Origin: Bacteroidota bacterium
GTDB lineage: Bacteria > Bacteroidota > Bacteroidia > Bacteroidales > F082
DNA: 64,000 nt
NCBI GenBank assembly: GCA_023396415.1
Contig: JAEWWJ010000074.1
Span: 31,645-95,644 of the forward strand
Reading direction: 5' to 3'
The notes under the pieces: generated by a model
The model's database searches: none
What the model saw: only the letters and a program-made list of their open reading frames with translations
What the model was told of the DNA's origin: nothing
Translations under genes and position numbers: made by a program
Part shown: one piece after another, positions 58,177-64,000 of the stretch
Position numbering within the stretch: the stretch's first letter is position 1
Layout: each line of letters begins with the position of its first letter

Positions 58177-59229
58177 TTAGTTGAGGGCTTCAATTGAGTT
58201 TTCTAATAGTTTTTTAACAAAACCTGGGTTGTGAACACCTAAGCTCTTGTCTTCGCTAACGGCTTTGTAGTTGATAAAGCATCCGGCCACTACTTGTGAA
58301 TATGTTCCGGGAACAGGTGATTCTGTTGTAGGGTTGATAACTCCGGTAGCTACAAGTTTTTCTTTAAGTTCAGCCAATAAAGCTGTTACTTCTGCTTGAA
58401 GAGCCGCGGTTGAGTTTTTCAAATCAGTGGCGTTGGTGTGGCATGCAATGCAACCGGCAGTGTTCATAACACCGGCTTCGTTGCGCATCCACATGGTGTG
58501 TCCGCCTGATTGGTCGCCATAACCATCTGCCATGTGGCAAGTTACGCATGATTCAGATACCATTGTAGCGTGAAGACTGTTGGCCAAACCGGTTCCAACA
58601 TTAAACAAACCAACACCCTTTACAACGTTTGCTTGTGTTCCGTGATGCAATCCCCAATAAGGACTGGGAATGACATAGTCGCCACCACCTGCAGTTGGGA
58701 AAGGGTTAAGTGGCCTGGCTTGGTGGCAGCTTGCACAAATGTTTCCTGTGCCAAACTCATGTGTTCCTTCAACGTTGTTCATTGCAATAGCACCTGAAAC
58801 AGTCAAAGCCAAATCTCCGGGAGTGTAGCTTTCGTGAATTTTATGGCAGGTGTAGCAGTTGGGTGGGTTAGGATTGGTGATTTTTGCGCCTGTAGCAGTG
58901 GGATCATAGGTTCCGTCAAGCTTTCCACGGAAACCTTGGCTGGTGTGGCAAGTAGCGCAATCGCCTGTGTTTCTGGCAAATGCGTCGCCTGTGGCATGGA
59001 ATGAGCTTTCCCACTGAAGTACGCGGGCATCTAATGACTGCGTGTTGTCGTGGCATTGCATACAGGTAGCGGTGCCATCCAAACCGTTGATGCCATCTTC
59101 ACCGTCTTTTCCATCTTTACCGTCTTTTCCGGCTAAACCGGCTGGACCTTCTTTAGTACATGACACAAATGCCATGGATGCGATGAGCAAAAAGCTGAGC
59201 AAAAAGCTGAATTTGTTTAAAACTTTCAT
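58177..59229 (-). CDS. six-heme c-type cytochrome lipoprotein on a collagen-like stalk
   Basis: 350 residues from the ATG at 59229 (MKVLNKFSFLLSFLLIASMAFVSC; Cys24 is the lipid site). The longer frame to 59367 is rejected because it would bury the lipobox. Right after the lipobox come eight Gly-X-Y triplets (glycines at 28, 31, 34, 37, 40, 43, 46, 49, 52). Six CXXCH sites follow at 56-60, 91-95, 125-129, 165-169, 228-232 and 260-264. A helical tail (~270-350) ends the protein. It is probably an outer-membrane lipoprotein holding hemes away from the membrane. It is first in the cluster, behind the FNR-type palindrome. Confidence 0.9.
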   Translation of the reverse strand: MKVLNKFSFLLSFLLIASMAFVSCTKEGPAGLAGKDGKDGKDGEDGINGLDGTATCMQCHDNTQSLDARVLQWESSFHATGDAFARNTGDCATCHTSQGFRGKLDGTYDPTATGAKITNPNPPNCYTCHKIHESYTPGDLALTVSGAIAMNNVEGTHEFGTGNICASCHQARPLNPFPTAGGGDYVIPSPYWGLHHGTQANVVKGVGLFNVGTGLANSLHATMVSESCVTCHMADGYGDQSGGHTMWMRNEAGVMNTAGCIACHTNATDLKNSTAALQAEVTALLAELKEKLVATGVINPTTESPVPGTYSQVVAGCFINYKAVSEDKSLGVHNPGFVKKLLENSIEALN

Positions 59230-59364
59230 TTTTATTGGATATTTGAGTTCAAAATTTCTTTTTTCACAAAGGGCTTTTGTTGCGAACAGCATTGCCCTTG
59301 TTGATGTTGCAATTTTACCTCCATTTTGAAAAACTGACAAGGCCAATTTGATGATATTTTCTTT

Positions 59365-59410
59365 CAATGGTACAGATATATCACATTGGATAAATTGATG
59401 TACATCAATT
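59365..59410 (-). promoter_or_regulatory. FNR/Crp-type palindrome and promoter of the cytochrome cluster
   Basis: AATTGATGTACATCAATT (59393-59410) is a perfect 18-bp palindrome whose core TTGAT-N4-ATCAA equals the FNR consensus. On the minus strand a -7-like TACCATTG (59372-59365; one mismatch to TAnnTTTG) follows, putting a start site near 59360 and the palindrome centre ~41-42 bp upstream, the class II activator position. Confidence 0.65.
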
Positions 59411-59634
59411 AAATTAGGAAAAAATTATGTAACATACTAAAATATAAGTAGATACATATTTAGTGTCTTTAAGGGTCGGCGTGAAGCATTTTGCGTCATT
59501 TGTTAAAAAATGTTATCAAATTAAAAAACTTCTTAAATGATTTTTTGGTTTAGCGATAGACGTCTTATGAGGATCTTTGATCTTTGAACGTAGCACCAAA
59601 AAAAGCCTCTATGCAACTGCAAACAGTGGTTTTG

Positions 59635-59642
59635 TATCTTTG
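59635..59642 (+). promoter_or_regulatory. predicted -7 element for the DinB-like gene
   Basis: TATCTTTG, 18 bp upstream of the ATG at 59660. No clear -33. Confidence 0.45.
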
Positions 59643-59659
59643 ATGCCTAAACAACACCC

Positions 59660-60493
59660 ATGAAATCCATTGATACTTTGCAGCTTTTCGAAGACTTAAA
59701 CCAAGAACTGATCTATTTTTTGGCCGATCTTACTCCTGATGATTGGCAGCAACCGACCTTGCTGGAGGGCCGCAGTGTGAAGGATGTTACATCGCAAATT
59801 GTGTTTGGTTCGCTGCGGCGGATTTCTTTCCAACGCGATCACTTTATTGCCGATGCAGGTGTGTCAAGCCAATCCGTATCTGTTCAACCCATTAATATTA
59901 AAAGGAGTTCGGAAGAGTGGATGATGGCCTTGCGGCAAATAAGTCCGCGGCTTTTGGTCGAAATGCTAAAAAAGTATGAGCAGGAATTGTTTGAGTTGCT
60001 TGCCCGTTTGCGCTCCGATGAAATTTCCACCTTTAATAATGATGCTTCAACACAAACCCAATTGCCCAATTGGTTGGATGTGGCCCAAGTTTATGCGCAC
60101 AAATGGTTGCGCCAATCGCTTTTACGCAAAGCCGCCGGAGTGAATTTATTGATGAGTGAGCGCTTCTTACATCCGTGGTACGAAACAGTTTTGTTGTCAT
60201 TGCCCGATCATCTCACTAAAGTTGCAGCCTCATATCCTGATCAAACGCTCGAAATTGAAATAAGTGGCGAAATACGCATGCGCAACCGTTTGCAAAAATC
60301 CGGTTCGAAATGGAGATTCGTTGAAAGTGGCAATGAAGCTGCGACTACCGGTATCAAAATACCTGCTTCGGTGGGCTGGCTGTTGTTTTCAGGTTTTGAT
60401 TCCGAATTTCAAAATCACAAAGCCATCATCGAAAACCATGGCGATGAAGCCTTGGTGCAGCATGTTTTACATTTGCGACCGGCCTATTTGTAG
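59660..60493 (+). CDS. DinB/maleylpyruvate-isomerase-fold protein with degenerate metal site
   Basis: 277 residues. The N-terminal four-helix region follows the MDMPI_N/DinB pattern (IDTLQLFEDLNQELIYFLADL, LLEGRSVKDVTSQIVFGSLRR, WLDVAQVYAHKWLRQSLLRKA), and a C-terminal domain follows (~170-277). Family members usually have a His in the DVxxH motif and a His pair near KWHHQQ, which bind a metal and thiol-dependent substrate. Here these positions are Gln (DVTSQ) and Leu-Arg (KWLRQ). It is therefore probably not a standard metal-dependent enzyme. It is a single gene; the role is unknown. Confidence 0.8.
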   Translation: MKSIDTLQLFEDLNQELIYFLADLTPDDWQQPTLLEGRSVKDVTSQIVFGSLRRISFQRDHFIADAGVSSQSVSVQPINIKRSSEEWMMALRQISPRLLVEMLKKYEQELFELLARLRSDEISTFNNDASTQTQLPNWLDVAQVYAHKWLRQSLLRKAAGVNLLMSERFLHPWYETVLLSLPDHLTKVAASYPDQTLEIEISGEIRMRNRLQKSGSKWRFVESGNEAATTGIKIPASVGWLLFSGFDSEFQNHKAIIENHGDEALVQHVLHLRPAYL

Positions 60494-60544
60494 CTTCAAT
60501 AACGCCCATTTCCAAGTTTCCTTCGCTTCTTTCAACCTAAAATG

Positions 60545-60552
60545 TATTTTTG
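60545..60552 (+). promoter_or_regulatory. predicted -7 element for asnB
   Basis: TATTTTTG, about 97 bp upstream of the asnB ATG. It implies a ~90-nt leader with no recognisable riboswitch. Confidence 0.4.
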
Positions 60553-60648
60553 CTTCCTGCTTTTTTCAAAGCAAGGCTTTGTTTTTTGTGATTTCCTCAC
60601 AATTATTGAAGCCTAAATCGTTGATATTGAACAATAAAAAACAATTAT

Positions 60649-62337
60649 ATGTGTGGAATAGTTTGTGTTTTTGACTTGAAGACCGATCCGCAATTGATCC
60701 GTCCGCAGTTGCTTGATATGTCGAAAAAGTTGCGTCATCGCGGCCCCGATTGGTCGGGGATTTTTTATCACGAAAAGGCGATCATGGCGCACGAAAGGCT
60801 TGCTATTGTTGATCCCATTTCGGGTGGACAGCCGCTCTACAGCGAAGATGGCAACTTGGTGCTTGCTGTTAATGGCGAAATTTACAACCACCTAAAGCTG
60901 CGCGAAACGCTTTCGCAACCATATCATTTTCAAACACAGTCGGATTGCGAAATTATTTTGGCCCTATACAACGAAAAGGGTGCTGATTTTCTTGAAGATT
61001 TGAATGGTATCTTCGCTTTCGCACTGTACGATAAAACCAAAAACACTTACCTCGTCGGTCGCGATCATATCGGCATTATACCTTTGTATATGGGCTGGGA
61101 CAAAAGTGGAAATTTCTATGTTGCATCTGAGCTTAAAGCTTTGGAAGGCGTTTGCCCAACGATTGAAGAATTTCCTCCCGGACATTTTCTCGATAGCCGC
61201 GATGGCACTCCAAAGCCGTGGTACCAGCGCGATTGGAAATCGTTTGAGGCAGTTCAAAACAACGAAAGTAGTATTGATGCCTTGCGCCAAGCCCTCGAAG
61301 CTTCCGTGCATCGCCAACTGATGTCGGATGTGCCTTATGGCGTTTTGCTCTCCGGCGGGTTGGATTCGTCCATCATTTCATCTATTGCAGCCCGTTATGC
61401 TGAAAAACGGATAGAAACCAACGACAGCCAAAAGGCCTGGTGGCCTCGACTTCACAGCTTTGCCATTGGCCTTGTAGGCTCTCCCGACCTTGCCGCTGCC
61501 CGAAAGGTAGCCGACCATTTGGGAACAGTGCACCATGAAGTGAATTTTACCATTCAGGAAGGGTTGGATGCTTTGCGCGATGTGATTTATCATATCGAAA
61601 CTTATGATGTAACAACGGTCAGGGCCTCAACGCCTATGTATCTTCTGGCCCGTGTCATCAAATCAATGGGAATAAAAATGGTGCTTTCGGGCGAAGGTGC
61701 CGATGAAATTTTTGGCGGCTATCTTTATTTTCACAAAGCACCCAATGCTACTGCTTTTCATGAGGAAACCTTGCGTAAGTTGAGCAAGTTACATCTTTAT
61801 GATTGTTTGAGGGCCAACAAATCATTGGCAGCCTGGGGCGTGGAGGGGCGTGTGCCTTTTCTCGACAAGGAGTTTCTCGATGTGGCCATGCGCCTCAATC
61901 CTGCCGACAAGAAACCGGGCAATGGAAAGATCGAAAAATGGATTTTACGTAAAGCCTTCGAGGATTTTTTGCCCGAGAGTGTAGCTTGGCGGCAGAAAGA
62001 GCAATTTTCCGATGGGGTAGGCTACAATTGGATTGACAGCCTCAAAGCTATGGCAAACCAAGAAGTTTCAGATGAGGAAATGGCCGCGGCACGTTTTCGC
62101 TTTCCTTTACATACGCCACAAAGCAAAGAGGAATATTTTTATCGTTCTATTTATCATACGCATTTTCCATCAGATGCTGCCGCGAAATGTGTTCCCTCGG
62201 TGCCATCGGTGGCATGCAGCACGCCCGAGGCATTGGCGTGGGATGAGGCTTTCAGCAAGATGAATGACCCATCAGGAAGAGCTGTTGCCGGAGTGCATGA
62301 ACAGTCATACACGCAAGAAATAAAAAAAGTGGGCTGA
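60649..62337 (+). CDS. asnB: asparagine synthase (glutamine-hydrolysing)
   Basis: 562 residues. Cys2 of MCGIVCVFDLKT is the glutaminase nucleophile, so the initiator Met must be removed. The class II amidotransferase domain follows (HRGPDWSGIF, HERLAIVDPISGGQPLY, VNGEIYNHLKLRE), then the synthetase domain with the PP-loop LLSGGLDSSIISSIA and MVLSGEGADEIFGGYLYFHKAP (in parts). It makes Asn from Asp, Gln and ATP in the cytoplasm. Length is close to the E. coli enzyme. Monocistronic. Confidence 0.97.
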   Translation: MCGIVCVFDLKTDPQLIRPQLLDMSKKLRHRGPDWSGIFYHEKAIMAHERLAIVDPISGGQPLYSEDGNLVLAVNGEIYNHLKLRETLSQPYHFQTQSDCEIILALYNEKGADFLEDLNGIFAFALYDKTKNTYLVGRDHIGIIPLYMGWDKSGNFYVASELKALEGVCPTIEEFPPGHFLDSRDGTPKPWYQRDWKSFEAVQNNESSIDALRQALEASVHRQLMSDVPYGVLLSGGLDSSIISSIAARYAEKRIETNDSQKAWWPRLHSFAIGLVGSPDLAAARKVADHLGTVHHEVNFTIQEGLDALRDVIYHIETYDVTTVRASTPMYLLARVIKSMGIKMVLSGEGADEIFGGYLYFHKAPNATAFHEETLRKLSKLHLYDCLRANKSLAAWGVEGRVPFLDKEFLDVAMRLNPADKKPGNGKIEKWILRKAFEDFLPESVAWRQKEQFSDGVGYNWIDSLKAMANQEVSDEEMAAARFRFPLHTPQSKEEYFYRSIYHTHFPSDAAAKCVPSVPSVACSTPEALAWDEAFSKMNDPSGRAVAGVHEQSYTQEIKKVG

Positions 62338-62367
62338 GGTTACTTTAGGTTGAAGAAATGAAGGGTT

Positions 62368-63471
62368 CTAAAGCCATTTCTTTTTACGAAACTGCTTGAG
62401 CATCAATACAGTGATGACTATCATCAGTAACCAAACGCCGGCATAGCCATATTTGAAGTACAGCTCGGGCATGAACTTAAAATTCATTCCATACACTCCT
62501 ACAATAAATGTCAACGGTATAAAAATGGTGGAGATGATGGTGAGGGTTTGCATCACTGTGCTCAACCGCAGATTGAGGGTGGAAAGGTAAATGTCTTTCA
62601 ACCCGGAAACAAGATCGCGGTAGTTTTCAATGGTTTCATTCACGTGCATCACATGGTCGTACACATCGTTGAAATAAGCCTTTTGGTTGGTGCTGATGAG
62701 ACTGCCTTCAGTTTTTATCAGGGTGTTGAGGGCTTCGCGAAGCGGAAAAACGGCTTTGCGCAGCAGCAGCAAATCCTTTTTCAATTGCTGGGTCTCGATA
62801 AGGATGTTTTCATCGGAATGTTTCATTACGGCATCCTCTGAGCTATCAATCACTTCGGCAATATTTTCCATCACTCTAAAATAGTGATCCACGATCACAT
62901 CAACAAGTGCATACAAAAGGTAGTCTAAGCCACTGGTTCTGAACCTACTTTCGGGATTTTGCATTCTTTTATACACCAGATCAAACATGGTTAACTCACT
63001 TTCATGAAAGGAGATCAACAGGTTTTCGCGGAGTAAAAAGCTCACCTGATCGGTAAAAAAATCCACCTCATCTTCAATCGGACTGATGGCTTTCATGGTA
63101 AGAAACACAAAACCCTCGCCAATCTCGGTCTTAGGACGTTGGCCGGTGTTGAGTAAATCTTCGGTGAGCAAAGGATGTAAGCCTAAGGTTTTGGTTAATT
63201 CTCCAATCATGGCGGTGTTTTGCAACCCGGTTACTTTGATCCAGTTGTTGCGGCCATCCATCATTTTTTCTAATACTTCCGTTCCGCTGAGTTTCGTAAA
63301 AACATCAAATTCGGTAGCGTTAAAACTGATCAGGTCAATGGTGGTGGCCTCTGTTTTCACATTGCCGATATGCACCAAACTTCCTGGTGGGAGACCGGCC
63401 TTCTTTGATGATCCGGGCTTCCCTAAGCGGGCAGTGCTTTTTCTTTTTTTTGAGGGTTTCGTTTTTTGCAT
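62368..63471 (-). CDS. corA: CorA-type magnesium/cobalt transporter
   Basis: 367 residues with a basic, probably disordered N-terminus (KTKPSKKRKSTARLGKPGSSKK, in parts), a cytoplasmic funnel domain (~40-290) and two C-terminal membrane helices. The diagnostic pore-loop motif YGMN lies in FIVGVYGMNFKFMPEL between the helices (VMQTLTIISTIFIPLTFIVGV and AGVWLLMIVITVLML). It should form a pentameric inner-membrane channel for Mg2+. Convergent with asnB. The C-terminal KKKW end is typical. Confidence 0.95.
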   Translation of the reverse strand: MQKTKPSKKRKSTARLGKPGSSKKAGLPPGSLVHIGNVKTEATTIDLISFNATEFDVFTKLSGTEVLEKMMDGRNNWIKVTGLQNTAMIGELTKTLGLHPLLTEDLLNTGQRPKTEIGEGFVFLTMKAISPIEDEVDFFTDQVSFLLRENLLISFHESELTMFDLVYKRMQNPESRFRTSGLDYLLYALVDVIVDHYFRVMENIAEVIDSSEDAVMKHSDENILIETQQLKKDLLLLRKAVFPLREALNTLIKTEGSLISTNQKAYFNDVYDHVMHVNETIENYRDLVSGLKDIYLSTLNLRLSTVMQTLTIISTIFIPLTFIVGVYGMNFKFMPELYFKYGYAGVWLLMIVITVLMLKQFRKKKWL

Positions 63472-63490
63472 TGATGGGCAATTGATAAAA

Positions 63491-63498
63491 CAAAAATA
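63491..63498 (-). promoter_or_regulatory. predicted -7 element for corA
   Basis: TATTTTTG on minus, 20 bp upstream of the corA ATG. No clear -33. Confidence 0.4.
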
Positions 63499-63928
63499 AA
63501 CAAACTGCGCTGATTTGAGGATTTGCTGATGTGTGGGTTTGCTGATTTAGCAGGAACTATTTTTCTAAATCCTTATTTTTGAATCTTTTGTCCGGCAGGT
63601 GCGCGCTGAATCTCTTGTAATCTCCAACGCTAAACTTCAATCAGACAAAACAAAGTGTCGAGAGCGCGAACGGTCACTAGTGCTTGAATGTGTGAGCTGT
63701 GCTGTGTGAACCGAGGTCGTAGGACTGAAGGCCGAAAGTCAGAAGGTCAAATCCTTAAACCTTTAGTCTCGTGAGGAGGAACGACGATTCGAGACTTTAG
63801 TGCTGTGAGCAAAACGGTTCGGCAATGAATCCCTTCGCTACCATTAACAGTAATCTGCAAACTGTGAACAGTGATGTTTCAGCCCCCTATAAGTTTGGAC
63901 ACATATTGTTCAAATAAATCCTAATTTT
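63499..63928. other. gene-free spacer with short direct and inverted repeats
   Basis: No supported ORF. At 63512-63550 GATTTGCTGAT-type units repeat. From ~63690 to ~63815 the sequence is purine-rich and unlike its neighbours, with a 7-bp inverted repeat AGTCTCG / CGAGACT and A/G-rich loop near 63764-63802. From ~63882 CCCCCTATAAGTTTGGACA resembles the end sequence of IS3-type elements. Confidence 0.45.
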
Positions 63929-64000
63929 ATGACTGAAATAAAAGACAAATTTGCTTTGAAACGCAGAACTAAGGAAGAAAAAGAAAAGCTATTGTTAGAG
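63929..64000 (+). CDS. 5' end of an ORF, possibly an insertion-sequence gene (cut by window edge)
   Basis: An ATG at 63929 opens 24 codons to the window end. The peptide begins MTEIKDKFALKRRTKEEKEK and is very rich in Lys and Glu. This resembles the N-terminus of small HTH transposase subunits (orfA/TnpA types), and the preceding bases resemble an IS terminal repeat. With only 24 residues, the call is tentative. Confidence 0.35.
   Translation, partial: MTEIKDKFALKRRTKEEKEKLLLE

Larger units (their letters stand above)
59230..59659. other. 430-bp divergent regulatory spacer
   Basis: No ORF of note. It contains the FNR-type palindrome (59393-59410) and a -7-like element (59365-59372) for the cytochrome cluster on minus, and a TATCTTTG -7 element for the plus-strand gene at 59635. 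The ~130-nt predicted leader of the cytochrome transcript and the A/T-rich stretch 59411-59560 show no other structure I can support. Confidence 0.6.

Noticed and set aside
59230..59367. N-terminal extension of the six-heme cytochrome
   Set aside because: It would place the lipoprotein signal inside the protein; the ATG at 59229 gives a proper lipobox.

Overview
The window looks like a chromosomal segment from a member of the Bacteroidota. Supporting marks are promoter elements of the form TAnnTTTG, secreted proteins ending in type IX secretion (T9SS) sorting domains, a LytS/LytTR pair behind a LiaF-like protein, an IPExxxVDY-family gene beside rnc-fabF-acpP, a yicC-gmk-nadD group, and a GH109-type oxidoreductase-fold glycosidase. 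I see no rRNA, tRNA, CRISPR array or prophage. The only hint of mobile DNA is at the extreme right end.

Layout. 1-12.3 kb: the end of radA, a Tyr/His-rich secreted protein with an in-frame stop, an outer-membrane barrel, a C69 dipeptidase, ribF-asd, a lamin-tail surface protein, a small lipoprotein, pheS and a secreted cyclophilin. 12.3-17.6 kb: a 1057-residue T9SS cargo protein, a small coiled-coil ORF and a TPR/LuxR-type sensor. 17.7-31.7 kb: a fatty-acid degradation region on the minus strand. It runs marR-fadN-fadA-fadE, then a DUF4442 protein, acyl-CoA ligase, an FMN oxidoreductase, a short-chain acyl-CoA dehydrogenase, etfB and etfA. A second FMN oxidoreductase diverges from marR, and two inverted repeats lie in the shared promoter region. 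31.7-45 kb: a ferredoxin, LiaF-like/LytS/LytTR, then conserved housekeeping groups (acpP-fabF-rnc-IPExxxVDY; an acidic protein, M28 peptidase, 45-aa membrane peptide and rsmI; tdk; yicC-gmk-MDR-nadD). 45-53.5 kb: a TPR membrane protein, a T9SS esterase, an FNR-like regulator, a GH109 enzyme with a sugar-kinase-like gene, a LuxE-like protein, a lipoprotein and a YwqK-type repeat protein.

53.7-59.2 kb is the most distinctive region. It is a minus-strand electron-transfer cluster: a six-heme lipoprotein on a collagen-like stalk, a one-heme lipoprotein, a DUF5777-type outer-membrane barrel, a soluble cytochrome c, a seven-heme cytochrome with a C-terminal membrane anchor, a cytochrome b subunit and an OB-fold lipoprotein. 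Upstream of it is a perfect 18-bp palindrome with the FNR-type core TTGAT-N4-ATCAA, centred about 41-42 bp upstream of a predicted start site. About 11 kb away lies a Crp/Fnr gene whose product keeps an FNR-like cysteine set and DNA-contact residues. I propose that these form one redox-responsive regulon whose products may pass electrons from quinol through the periplasm to the cell surface.

59.6-64 kb: a DinB-like protein that has lost its usual metal ligands, asnB, corA, a 450-bp gene-free spacer with unusual repeats, and the first 24 codons of an ORF that may belong to an insertion sequence.
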